Positions 22,433 through 34,210 of a DNA stretch of 64,000 nt are shown piece by piece; positions within the stretch are counted from its first letter, which is position 1, and each line of letters begins with the position of its first letter. The DNA lies in assembly GCF_030272615.1 (NCBI RefSeq), contig NC_081406.1, positions 234,732,422 to 234,796,421 on the forward strand, read 5' to 3'. Source of the DNA: Cryptomeria japonica. Taxonomy: Eukaryota > Streptophyta > Pinopsida > Cupressales > Cupressaceae. Below the pieces are notes generated by a model, which was not told the origin of the DNA, made no database searches, and saw only the letters and a list, made by a program, of their open reading frames with translations. The position numbers were made by a program, and so were the translations under genes.

Positions 22433-24700
22433 TCATTTTTTGGCCTTTGGAGCAGGTTTCATCTTCTGCTGCTCCGTGGATCTTACTTTACTAGATTCTG
22501 CAGCATGACCAGAAGCAATGTTGTAGTAGCACACTGCATCCATACCAATCTCATGGTTGGGTAATCTTCTAACATATCTATTTACTCTTTCTTTTTTGCT
22601 CATGCCATTGTAGCCATCTACCGATTTCCATAAATTCCTTGCATGTGTAGGAACACTTTCCATCTTGTTCCATGCAAGTATTTGTTTCTCATATGTCCTA
22701 TAACTGCCTCTCAATTGATTAGGATAGTTCCATCAGTTGCCATAGGAAGGTGAGTTCTTCTTCCTACATTCATAATTTCTATGGCCAAATCCATTGTAAT
22801 CATAGTATACAACATTTGCATTTCTAGGAGTAGCAAATGTATTCTTGTTAGCATAACTAGGAGTGGGCATATACATGTTTCTACATTCTGATATCTTATG
22901 CCCATATACATTTCTTCTCTTTCAAACTAACATGCTATTCCTGGGATGAATACCCTGTCTATTCCTAGGCCTCATTCTACATTCATCTGCCCTATGGCCA
23001 TATCCTTTACATACAAAGAAATAACCAGAGAAAGGTAGCTTATTACTTACAAATTTGTTCTACCAAACATGAGGTGATTTTACTGGTTTGGCATCTCTAT
23101 TTCTCCTTCTTCAGGGATGGATCTTGGGTTGTCCATGCTTTGCATATCTTCCATCTGATCTCTTCTTCTTCCATGCATGTTTTGACTTGGTGGCAGAAAA
23201 ATTTCTTTTTCTTCTACCAGTAGGAGGTCTTCTCCTATTCATGCTATTAGTAACACTATCTTCCCTCATCTTTCCTTTTCCTTTCAGATCTGCATTGTTT
23301 CTCCATGCAACACCATTTTTTCTCTTCATGTCTTCATCGGTTGAAGTCAAATCAACCTTCTTTCTTGGAGTATCTTTGACTGTGAAGGTTTGGCTTCTAC
23401 CATTTTAATTTGAGGAGACAAAATGAATATCTTTGTGGGAGTTCTCCTTGCTTGTAGAGAATTCACCGGTACCACATCCTAATCCTCCATTGTCCTTGGA
23501 ATGTTTCTATTGGCTTAACATCTTATCCAAGTCTTCAGTGCCATCATCATACTTCTTTCTCAATTTGAGCTCATCTTGACATTTCTCAAGTTCTTTCCTG
23601 AGGGACTCCATTTCACCTATTACCTATTGATGATCTTTATCATTTGTCTCTAGCTCAGCCTTTAGATCTTTCCACCTACATTCCTTGGTTTCTTTTTGTT
23701 GAGTTTTTAACTTTGAGATACACTTCTCAAATTCTTCAAGGCATCTGATCAACCGGTTTTGCTCAACAACTGCAACATTCTTAAACAACTTGTATTCATT
23801 TTTTAGATTCTCCATTTCACTGTTCAGGTCTTGACATCCTTTGTCCTTAGACTTCAAATCTAGTAGCAACTCCTCACATCTTCTCTCCTTGGAATCCAAG
23901 ATAGACTTCAAATCATCTGCAATTCTTTTTGCCTCATCTAGTTGAGTGGTTAGTAAGCTGACCTTTTTGTTTGAATTTTCAAGTTAGGTTCTCAACTTGC
24001 TGCATTCTTCATGAACTGATTTCTTTTAATCCTTAAGTTCATTTCTAACCTTTTTTAGTTCATCAAGGGCACTTATCAGCTCACTTTCTAGATCAACCTC
24101 TACATCTTCTTCTTCATCATCATCACTTCCCAATTGATCTTGCCAACTAAATCTATCTATCTTGTCTCCTTCCTCTTATTCTTCTTCAGTGTCACTGTAA
24201 AACACATAATACTGGTGGGATCTATCTACATTATCCTCTTTTGACATGTGATTCTCAATGTCTGTCTCATGGGCCATGAAGAGATGAGTCTCCTTATCAC
24301 CATTGTTACTGCAACAATTTGATCTGCCTCTATCATCTATACATGTGTCTTTTGCATTGTTCTTCTCACTCTCACAAACTAATCTAGTGGTGCAGGGTTC
24401 ATTTCCATAAAGCCTCTTTAGTCTATCCCATAGACTCTTTGTTGATTTGAACTTATCCACGTGTGAGGGAATATCACTAATTAGTCCATTGAAAATAGAT
24501 TTCATGATTTTTTCATTGCACAAGGATCTTCTTTCTTCTTCATGACCAGTGGGAGGACTGACATTCCTAGGGAAACCATTAACAACCACCATATAGACAT
24601 CATAACCTAGGTAGGACAGGTAGACTTCCATTATGCAACTCCAAATGGCATAGTTTGATCCATTAAATAGTGGAGTAGGGATTGACAATAAACACACCAT
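22433..24700 (-). pseudogene. gag: Hybrid Gag of element D: copia gag front, coiled coil, four degenerate knuckles
   Basis: Most pieces (24176-24700, 23624-23911, 23111-23350, 22433-22714) share one minus-strand frame with in-frame stops between them, giving about 750 codons. The front is a copia-type Gag domain (LFNGSNYAIWSCIMEVYLSY, then SLWDRLKRLYGNEPC). The middle is a long Lys/Glu coiled coil and a basic stretch (RRRPPTGRRKR). The end holds four knuckle-like boxes, all missing Cys positions (VCKGYGHRADEC, VYGHKISEC, YNGFGHRNYEC, YYNIASGHAAES). The start at 24700 is about 60 bp inside the primer site. It links ordinary copia Gag to the multi-knuckle Gags of E, G, K and L. Confidence 0.72.
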
Positions 24701-24760
24701 TGTTTCCTTAAGCTAGAATCTACCCAAGCGAGAGAAAGATTGATAAACAGGGTACCTAGC

Positions 24761-24771
24761 TTTTGATACCA
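24761..24771 (-). other. Primer binding site of element D
   Basis: The minus strand reads TGGTATCAAAA directly inside the LTR end, an initiator-Met site with a changed position. Confidence 0.75.
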
Positions 24772-24773
24772 AT

Positions 24774-27308
24774 TGTTAGACACAATGCACCATTGAGAGG
24801 GGGGGTGAATCAGTGGTTCTCAATATTTTCTCTTTGACTAACTTATGTGTGTATACATGTTATGGGATCTAACACAATGGAGAATAAACACAAATGCATT
24901 CACACAAAAAGGGACATCACATAACACTTTCATGTATGAGGAAAACCCAATATGGGAAAAACCTCAGTGAAAAATGTTGCTGGAGTCTACTGCTCCAAAC
25001 TAGCCTCAGAATCAAATCAGTTACAAAGTTCAATGCACCATACCAAGGAGCTACAACCCCTGATTTAGGGCACCAACCCCTACCTTATTTATGGGCTACA
25101 ACCCAAAGGAGCTACAACCCCTTCTAGTTTATGGGCACCAATCCAAAGGAGATACAACCCCTGCACCGAGCTACAACTCAGTGATTACAATGATAGCATC
25201 AAATAAAAAAGTAATCATTCTATTACAAGTGAATATTGTAACCATTTCTTATACCTTACTCTGTCTGTGATAAACCTTCTCTACTACACCGTTACACCTC
25301 TTGCTCCACTTCTGTTGCTTTACCAGTTCACCTCTCTCTCTCTATCGGTACTACACTCAGTTGGTTCTATGCCTGCCATCTCTGTAGTTACCTTTTCTTC
25401 TATTCTCCCGGTATGGACACTACCGGTTGAGCACTTCAACCTTGTTCTCCCTCACACTCAATCTCTTCTCTATCTCCTTGATGAGCACTTGACTGATCTT
25501 CTCTCACATGGAGCAACCCTATCTTCTTCTATTCAGCAGCAACCTTTAATGATTTTGGCTTCCTTATTTATAACCTGGTTTTCCCGCTGAAAGCCAATTC
25601 AAATCTCAGGCAGTTAGGGTTTCTTAAACCGATCAAATCTTCATAAGATCTGATCTAATCTACCTTGGGTCGATCACCTGCATTGGAGGAATGCATCAGT
25701 ACATGTTTTCCATCATCCAATGAATATTTGCTAAAAATAGCAAATCTAACTTTGTTCTTTAGCCTTGAAATCAGTCGACACATTTATGATCCAATTGTTT
25801 CCTTATTGAGGTCAATCTGCAATCGGATATCAGACATCATTCATGGTGCTAGTAGATCCCTGATCTTCCTCTGTCATTCATCTTTCATCAAGCCGCACAC
25901 TTTGCAACTCCTCCATGATTGTCGCAATCAACATTTAATGTTGAGCAATCACAACTGCCTCTTTGACACCAGACATCATTGACCTCTACATATTCTCCAC
26001 CTCACTTCTATGTGGCATCACAATTGGTATCCACCTCATCACACTACTTTGTCGGTTCATCTTGGTCACTGACAACACACATAATCAATACGCCCATACC
26101 GATTCACTAACCCTACAAGCACTAACCACCTTGCCCATTACCCTACCTACCATCACCTTTTCTAACCCGCTGGTGTAATCCTTATGTCTACACTTCACTA
26201 CTTTGCTGGCAAAACACCTCTATAAATATGTTCACTTGTTGACACCATAGCTACTCCGACAACTCTCCTTATCTTTCAGTTTGCTGCACTTGTCTTTATC
26301 AAGTGAGAGCCTTATCTTCCTTATCTCTTCTCTGATGTTTTAGTGGTGGACATAATATGTCAACTATCACCAATGCAGATTCTATTAGATGTGTATGTCA
26401 ATGGACAACATACTTTCCTTCTTGCCGATGACACACATTGATGACACAAAGTCATCACACTCCAACTGTTCTACATAAAACTTCCTTTTGCATCCTAGTA
26501 TCACCATATATATTAATATAGAATTACTAGCATCCTTCTTCATCAAACTGGTTCTTCTCTCAACTGGTTTGTTAGGATGACAAATACACCATCTCAACAT
26601 CTCATTCTTCCTTCAATGTCCCAGTAGTACACCTTGTTTTCAATTGCTTATCCGGTGTGCATTTCTAATCTCATGCTCTAGAGGATTCCTCATCTTCCAC
26701 TTGTACATTTGGTCTCTACATTCAATCACCTGTCTATCTAAGGGAATCATTCTTCGAGTACAAGTGTGACTTTACCATGGGGAGGATACATATTCAACAT
26801 GACATATGTCCCAGTGGTTTTCCATATGTCATCCTGCACACAAAGGCAACATACTCTATCAACCTATCACCTAGCCTATGATAGCTTCTTCATCTGATGG
26901 GACTCATGCTAGTTAGCCTTACACTAGCAATCTAGTGGCCTGCTCATACTTCACCTTCAGTGTTGATGTGATCCAAAAAGAATTCCACCACTTCAGCACA
27001 ATCAATGCCCAACATGTAGTCTCTTCATTCCGATTGTATGCAACACCATTTCAAAACCCTTTTATAGAATGGTCACTTTACTGCACCTCTAGCATACCGG
27101 TACACACCGATTCTTTCTTCTATATGAAGATGGTCACCTGGTTGTGACTAATGACAACACATCAACTCTTCTCCCATAGCGGTCCATCTTCTATTCCAAT
27201 TGACATCAAACTCTAATGCGAACATCCTCTTGTTCACTATTTGATATCAATGTCACTGATACCGGTAACATCCTATACCGGTTGACATCAATGACAACAA
27301 TTCCAACA
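24774..27308 (-). repeat. 5' LTR of element D (about 2.5 kb)
   Basis: It runs from TGTTAGACACAATG to TTCCAACA; its last ~960 bp match 12782-13741. Near the inner end is a degenerate repeat of GGAGCTACAACCCC (25047, 25108, 25148). I could not read a convincing protein despite the length; ORFs are short and scattered. Confidence 0.82.
25047..25161. repeat. GGAGCTACAACCCC motif repeated three times in D's LTR
   Basis: Copies at 25047-25060, 25108-25121 and 25148-25161 (last with GAT for GCT), separated by variants of TTTATGGGCACCAACC. Confidence 0.65.
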
Positions 27309-27309
27309 C

Positions 27310-27516
27310 TTATCCCATATTGATTTTGCTGAAGTGTAATGCATGACTTTGATAAATTATATTAGACAAGCCACTTAATATTGTGGTCTTAGCTTTGGCA
27401 TTGATCTCATATTCCCATTTAGTATCATGATCAATAGGAGGAGTTGACGGAAATGTATATCCATTCCTTACTAACATAAAAACATCATACCCAAGGGCAG
27501 ACATGTATGTCTCCAT
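27310..27516 (-). pseudogene. gag: Copia gag N-terminus of element F, truncated by element D
   Basis: A 68-residue open frame from ATG at 27516 with text typical of a copia Gag front domain: METYMSALGYDVFMLV, then WEYEINAKAKTTILSGLSN. It resembles the front of D's Gag and nothing in the Gags of E or G. The truncation at 27309 is where element D's LTR begins. No stop occurs within the piece, so the source element may have been coding-competent. Confidence 0.85.
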
Positions 27517-27641
27517 TGTTCTACTCTAGAAGGAACAATTTGTGCTATCAAGAATAGGTTCTTTACAGAAGGAGGATTTATTTCTAATCATTGTGATCAA
27601 GACATAGGAACTACCCAAGTGGTTAAACTTATAGAAAGGTT

Positions 27642-27654
27642 GGCTCTTATACCA
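27642..27654 (-). other. Primer binding site of element F
   Basis: The minus strand reads TGGTATAAGAGCC, the initiator-Met site with one change, two bases inside the LTR end. Confidence 0.85.
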
Positions 27655-27656
27655 AT

Positions 27657-28798
27657 TGATGAATACTAAGAGGGGGGGGCATGAATTAGTATGCCATAAA
27701 TCTTTGCACATAAACACTTTGCTAGACTAATAGTAAACTGGTAAAACAGTTTAGCAAACAAACCGGTTAGCACACATGCAAACCAAATAGCAAATAATGC
27801 ATTCACCCACAGAAGCACAAACACCATAACACAAGATATTTTGATGTGGAAACCCAAATGGGAAAAACCACAGTGAGATGGAACTCACAAGTAACTATCT
27901 GCAGAATAGGAACCAGACCGGTTAAGGTCTTACAATGTTCTTTACCAGAACAGATCCTGTTAGGAATCTCAATCTCTATTAGGAGATAAGTCCAATTAAA
28001 GACTACCTTGCTAGAGGATTTTAGATCCACAAATGTGAACCACCTTGTTAGAGGATTTACAAAAGGCTTTTGGGCCTACCCGGTTAAGGGCTACAGACTT
28101 GTCGAAGATGTGAGTAATCAACATGTGAGTGATCTAGCAAATAGCACAGATTGCTTGGTTAGATCCTTGATAGCTCATTCCTAATGCATTCCAGCATTAC
28201 TTTAGTCTTCTATACATTCATACTCTCTCTGACTCCTCAACCACCTTAAACCCTAGCAACAACATCAACTGCAACAACAACCTAAAACCCTAGACATGAT
28301 GTCCTTATAAAGGAATCTAATTTCATGTCGGTCCAATAGGATTACAATCCAATTCCCTGGGTTCAATGAACCTAGAAAAACCTGGTAACATGACATAAAA
28401 AAGAACCATTAAAGTGTCGGCACCGTCAAACAATCATTGGATGGTAACTCATCACAAAATGTCAGTTGGTAACTCATCACAGAGTATTACCGGTTCATGC
28501 AAAATACTAGTTCAAGCAAAATGTCGGTTACCGGTTTGACAAAATTGAAGACTGGGAAATATGTGTTTTGCTACTTTGGTCCTTCATACCGCTTGAGATC
28601 CTCAAACCGCTTGGGGTCTACATACCGCTTCAGATCGGTAAACACTTTCTGCAAAACACCAATAGTCTAAGGACTATAATGCATCATACCGGTTGGAACA
28701 ATTACCGGTTGAGCATAACTTATACATACAAAAATGATCTCAATGCAAGTCTGTGTCCACCAATGACAATCACATCATAAACATAAAAAATGCCAACA
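27657..28798 (-). repeat. LTR shared by F (as 5') and G (as 3')
   Basis: It runs from TGATGAATAC to AATGCCAACA. A primer site lies outside its left end and a polypurine tract outside its right end, so it serves two internal regions. Confidence 0.88.
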
Positions 28799-28825
28799 AT
28801 CTCCCCCTTTGTTATTGATGGCAAC
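28799..28825 (-). other. Polypurine tract of element G
   Basis: The minus strand reads AACAAAGGGGGAGAT directly before TGTTGGC. Confidence 0.8.
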
Positions 28826-29402
28826 ACTTAGGAAAATAAAATTTTGACATCTAAGTATTTTAGAACAAAATCATGCCATTAGCAAAATTGCTCCCCCTAA
28901 GCATATACACTATCCCTTTAACAATGCAATGTATAACTATTTTGCACATAGAGATATCAGAGCATACATCAGAATTTTAAATACCAGATACTTCTCCATA
29001 CCAGATACTTCTCCCTCTTAGAATACTTCTCCCTCTTTGCCAACAATGACAAAGTACAACTGAACAACCCCTATTTCCATTTGGTATTAAAATAATAAAA
29101 GTTTATGACAATAAGGAATAAACCTTGTCAAAAATATATTTAAAGTCCTACAAGAATTGTTTCATAGATGAAGACCAGGACTCAAGTAGGGAGGTTGCTA
29201 CTTCTTTCTCTGTCTGCATCTAGGAGACTTGTTCTTCCATGGCGTCAATTGTGCTCATCTCTTGTGTCACTGTTAAGGCATCCAGATTTAGATAGCACTT
29301 CTGAAGAATTTGTAGACGTGGGAGGAGAACTAGTTGTAGCTCCTGCAAATCTTGAGACCAGGTGCTGATCTCGTGCTCCATTTTTGCTATCTGGATGTGA
29401 AA

Positions 29403-32400
29403 TCAGTGAACAGTTTGCCCATAGGCTGTAAAGGAGTCATAAGGCGACTTGAATGTGCTCATGTAGGACTTCAAGTCAGATTGAAGCTTTTTCTTTTGTG
29501 TAAGCACATCATCACAGAACAGATGGGGTTGGCAAAGCTTGCCGAGTAGAAGATTCCCCTCATCCAGAGCGTCCCTTATATCCTTTTGTGCTTTTTGGAG
29601 TTCAGTCCGAAGCCCATTTAACTTCTTCACTAGAGCAATATTTAGAGCCTTTTGATGCTCTTTCTTAGCATTTCCCTCTGCTACCTCTTCTAAGCTCTAC
29701 ACTTGATCATCTACTACTATTCACAGGAGCTTTAGTTGTGCCAATGATGAGTCGGTATTGGGGAGGTTTGTACCGGGTAACAAACCAGTAAGAGTGTCCA
29801 CCGTAGCTTGGAACACATCTTCCTCCTTCTTTCTCCTTAACACCTCAAGGCATTCTTGAGAAACCTTGATGCTCTGTAGTATCTCCATTTCACTTGCAGA
29901 CTGGAGGTCAATAGGACTAGTAAGGTTAGCCGGTTTGGCTTGACTACCAGTTGCCTTAGGTGTCTACATCTGCATGCTTTTTGCCGCTTCTCTTGCCTTG
30001 TCTTCCTCTGTTTTCTTCTTTGCCACTTCTCTTTTCTTTTCCTCTTCCTTATCTTCCTCTTCCTTCTTCCTTTTCTCTATTTTCTTCCACTTCTCCTCTT
30101 CCTTTCTCTTTTTCTCATCCTCTTCCTCTTTCTTCTTCCTTGCATCTTCTTGTTTATTTTTCTCTTCTTCCTCTTCTTTTCTTTTCTTTTCTTCTTCTTT
30201 TCTCTTTTCTTCTTGGTTCTGTTTCTCCTTATCTTCTTCCTTTTTCTTCTTCTCCATTTCATCCTTCTTCTTATTCTTCTCCTCTTCATCTTTCTTCTTC
30301 TTCTCCTCTTCATCTTTCTTTTTCTTCTCCTCTTCATCTTTCTTCTTCTTCTTCTCCTCTTCCTTCTTCGCTTCCTCCTTTTTGTCCTCTGTTTCCTTTA
30401 GCTTTACTCCCTTTTCTGCTTGCTTCTCCTGTCCTGTAACTTCTGATGGTGTAACCTGAACAACTTCTTCTCCATCCAGAGCATCGACATTAATAGTGTC
30501 GATCGGTTCAACAACCAGATTTCCTTCATCATCAAATACTTCATCTGGTTTAGTTATTGTCGGTTCTTGATCAGCCTTCCTGTTGGCTTCAGCCACTTTA
30601 TGCATCTTCAAAGCTTCTAGAGCAAGGGTGTGTGTATTCTTGAGCACTTCTTTACCCTTCCCTTCGAGTAATAGGAGTCTTCTTCTTCTCATGAAGAAGA
30701 GGCCTATGTATTTGTTCATTGCTTTGAACAGTTCCAAATTTGATACATCAGGAAAATGTTTAGCAAAAAAAATTTATCATTTCCTGTTCCTGCTCTATGG
30801 CAATGCGCATTTATTGTCTAAGGATTTATACAAAGAATCTAGTGTCTCAGATCTAATTTCTGAAGGTGACCAGTCATTAACACATAAATGTTGAATTATT
30901 TCTTTTTCAACCGCTTCCTTTTCATCATCATTAAAGTCATCAAAACAATCAATCAAATCATTCAACACTTTTCACCTAATGTTTTTGATAGTTCTTTGAC
31001 AATGCATCAAAGGTTTGTAGGAGGAGGTATCAATATTTACCAGTGCTGATGATGTCGGTTCATTCTTTGTCTTTTTCTTTATTTGACGTGTCTTCTTTGG
31101 TTTTTCCTCAAACATAGTTTCTTCTGAGTCTGGAGAGGTATTCCTTGTATTCCTCTTTCTCTCAAACACTTTAGCAGGTGTCACTTCAGGTTTCTTTTTA
31201 GCTAGTGACCGCTTGGTCACTACAAGACTGGTTGTAGTAGCCAGTGCCAATGCTCAAGGCACTATTTTTGCCTTCTTCACTGAAGGTTCTTTTCCTTTCT
31301 TTATTGAGGGTTCCTCAACCGGTGTTATCCTTTCAAGGTAGGTGTCAGTTATTTTATCCTTTGGATCAAGCAGTGAGGCAATAAGGTTAGAGGCATAACC
31401 TTCCAGCATATCATTCATTACCTCATAACCCATAGGCTCCACTTCCTCCTGTTTGGGCTCAACAGCCTCCATTATTCATTGATCCACTTTGATGGTGAAA
31501 CAGATATCATCTTCATATTTCTTGACAATATCACCTGATATTCTCACCCTTTGACTCATTATGCATCTGAACTCATCAAAGTACTTGTTCAGAACTTCAG
31601 GGTAACTGGTTCCAACTACTTGAATGCTTTGCTTCATTTGCTTGGTTACTGGTTGGTCAGTAGACCACTAGACATCACCTACTCTTGGAAAAAAGCCTTG
31701 AAAGTAAAAGAATAGCCCGACAAGTAGTTGTCCAAACTTGAACCTCAATGCAGTATCCTGTTTGAATGATTTTAGATTCAATAGGAGTTGCCTTTGCATA
31801 CCGGTGCATAGGTCAAATGATGCATCCTCCTTGATCATTCGGTAAGCAGCATTTACCGCTACAGTAGATACAGAGTTAATTCTGCTGGCTGAGAACGTCC
31901 AGTATCCAATCACCATACATGCATATTTCACCAAATCATCCTTGATAGAATTGATAGTCATACCTCGTGAGTCGCTCACTAAACTGGTGAGCTTGGACAT
32001 TTCAGTTTTTCTTACCGTCCTTAGGGCTGGCACTTCCCCTGTATTGTAGAAATCGGTGATGGCATGAATCACTTGTGGTGTTATATCATGCATTCTTTCT
32101 AGGTATATCTTGTCACCATGAACTCTGCTCAGAATGATCCTAATGTGATCATCTGTGAAATCCTCCAGGAAATAAACAACATTGTGGAGTTTCTTCTTCT
32201 CCAAGATACTATACTCCAGTTTGATCTTTTTATCTTGTCCACAAAACAAACCTAGCTGCGAGTGAATTGCTAGAGACCCTAGGTCTTCTATTTTACAATC
32301 TATGTAATCTGAGATTCCCTCATCTACTATCACACCAGCTGGAACTTGTGATAGGGCATTATATCTAGACTTACATTGAATAAAGCTTGTTGAATCTACA

Positions 32401-32435
32401 GATGTACTAGAGCTAGTATGGGATGCAGAAGCCAT
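29403..32435 (-). pseudogene. ORF-X of element G
   Basis: Starts at ATG 32435 (MASASHTSSST). The pieces 31668-32435, 31254-31472, 30972-31250 and 29964-30737 share one minus-strand frame, broken by in-frame stops and a damaged stretch near 30750. The N-terminal domain has HDITPQVIHAITDF, TGEVPALRTV and a hydrophobic end (FGQLLVGLFFYFQGFFPRVG). Then come SYPEVLNKYFDEFR, a basic linker, FNDDEKEAVEKEI, FMRRRRLLLLEGKGKEV, a long Lys/Glu-rich segment, and the helical tail (IRDALDEGNLLLGKLC, 29403-29630). It is collinear with ORF-X of element E. No known domain is recognised. A longer Met frame starting at 32513 is unlikely, because E starts at the position matching 32435. Confidence 0.72.
29960..30430 (-). 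repeat. Pyrimidine-rich 24-bp-type repeat encoding Lys/Glu segment
   Basis: The plus strand is TC-rich with near-identical units of TCCTCTTCATCTTTCTTCTT around 30280-30360. The minus strand encodes KKKKDEEE repeats. The tract is longer and more regular than in element E. Confidence 0.8.
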
Positions 32436-32881
32436 GATAGAAACTGAAAAACTCGGAAAATACCTTTTGATAAATGTGAATTTAGGGCTTTCAGATTCTC
32501 CTCCACCTCGCACTCTGTCGGTTGTGGAATCACCACTTTGTGTTCTTCACTTAACCGTTTGCAATTTGAAGTTGAATCTCATTCAATGTTTCTTGAATTC
32601 TCAGAATCACAACACAAATCACTTTGTCGTCACTCTGCACTTGAAAACCTCCTTCGCTTTGAAAACTGATAGTGAGAAATGATTTGAAAATTCTTCTTAA
32701 ACATATTCCTCACCTACCATAATTAATGCTGCACCATTAGAGCGTAAACCCTAATTTGCCTTTTACCATTTCTGGTCTTCCACCTATTGACAGGTATCGC
32801 ATACCAATTAAGGTCTTTTACCGGTGTAAACTGGGGGTTCAAAAAAATTTGTCGTTCGCTCCCCCTAAGATTTTCTGAAGC

Positions 32882-34160
32882 TCAGTTTGCCGGTTCTGTG
32901 ATTTCCACACTAGTTGCAGAAACTGGTTCCTCGTGTAACACCACTGGTTTCTTCTTCGAGGTTTTGTTCATGTCCACTTGAACTGTGTCAACATTAATGT
33001 TTCCTTTCAGAGTGACCAATATATCATCAGATATGTTCTTTCTTGATCTACAGAATCTAACAATGTGACCCGGTTCATTGCACTGATAGCAGACCAATCC
33101 AGGTGCTCTCCAAGGTCCATTATTCATGTTGTCGTTCTTCCTTTTGCATGTTGCAGTAGTGTGACCATGACCATGACAGACCATATAGTTTTCTCTCCAT
33201 TCAGTTGCCGCTTGATAGCCACTACTTCTTGATTGATGATTGAAAGCATTAAACCGGTTGTGATTCTGGTTCACAAAAGGTTCAAGACCAGCTCCTTGGG
33301 TCCTCTGAGGATATCTACCAATGGTGTTCATAGCTGACCTGCATTCAGATGCTCTATGCCCATACTTGTTGCATGCATAATAGTTACCATTGAATCTATA
33401 GGATCTACGCTTATCATTTAGGAAATAAGGAAAATTGTTGTAAGCCTTACTCCTACACACATTTGCAGTATGTCCTTTTTTAAGATAGTTAAAGCAAATA
33501 GGTTTAAACTTTTGCTTACCTTTATCCTTTGATGCCAGTTGTTTCTTTGATGTTCCAAAATTTGTATCAAAGGTCTCACCTTCCTCATGACCGGAATAAC
33601 CAAGTCCATTGGTATTCTTTGCTAGTTCTGCAGATTCAAGCTTTTTCTCTATCTTGACAGTACTCTTGTTGAACTTAGCAAGTATTTCCTTTGACTCAGA
33701 GAGTTCTTTGGAAATAGCAGCATTTTTTTCCATCAGGTTTTCATTCTCAGAGATGGCACTATTTAGTTCTACTTGCATGTCTTCCTTTTTCCACTTTACT
33801 CGCCTGGAGTTGAGTAGTTAGGGCACTGATCTCTTGCTTCAGCTTGGAGATTTCATGATCCTTGTCTTTGACCAGATCTTCAGCTTTCCTCTGGTTCTCA
33901 AGCTCTTGGCACATTCAAATAGTCATTCCTTCCAATTCTTTTCTCAGGTTGGAATTGGATTCATTCAGCTTTTCTACTTCTTGAATCAGGGCTTCCATGT
34001 TCACTTCATTAGAGGAACTATTTTCATATAGCTCCATCAGCTTTTCTGCATGTTCTCTCCTTTTTGCTTGAGATGCCTTGTATTTGACCATAAGATCATC
34101 ATAGGCTTGCTCAAACTGAGTGAGCCAATGAGTAAGTTCTCTCAATGAGTATTCCCCCAT
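32882..34160 (-). pseudogene. gag: Gag-like protein of element G, one frameshift and one stop
   Basis: Starts at ATG 34160 (MGEYSLRELTHW), homologous to element E's Gag throughout. A TGA near 33916 replaces the CGA of element E, and an extra T in a run near 33785 shifts the frame; the second part (32882-33778) is otherwise open. Knuckles: CFNYLKKGHTANVC (second Cys lost), CYACNKYGHRASEC (complete), CHGHGHTTATC (partial) and CYQCNEPGHIVRFC (complete). The C-terminal tail (KTSKKKPVVLHEEP) is shared with E. Confidence 0.78.
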
Positions 34161-34195
34161 ATCTCTTTCCAAGTAATTAAAATTATAGAAAGGTT

Positions 34196-34208
34196 GGCTC
34201 TGATACCA
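34196..34208 (-). other. Primer binding site of element G (initiator tRNA-Met)
   Basis: The minus strand reads TGGTATCAGAGCC two bases inside the LTR end at 34211. Confidence 0.92.
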
Positions 34209-34210
34209 AT

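Larger units (their letters stand above)
22305..27308 (-). mobile_element. Element D, right part: gag and 5' LTR
   Basis: This is the other side of element E's insertion. It holds a broken Gag frame (about 22430-24700), a primer site (24761-24771) and a 2.5-kb LTR (24774-27308). With the left part, the internal region totals about 3.5 kb and shows no pol, so D is also non-autonomous or internally deleted. Confidence 0.8.
27309..27656 (-). mobile_element. Element F: leader and gag start of a copia element
   Basis: To its right is an LTR of the E/G family (27657-28798) preceded by the primer site (27642-27654). To its left, at 27308, element D's LTR begins, so D inserted into F's gag. The first ~40 nt of leader match element E (CCAACCTTTCTATAA..TTTAACCACTTGG) and then diverge completely. 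Confidence 0.8.

Noticed and set aside
24894-26178. Several 70-107 residue plus-strand ORFs in D's LTR
   Set aside because: They lie inside a defined LTR, have no homologue in the truncated LTR copy and show no domain.
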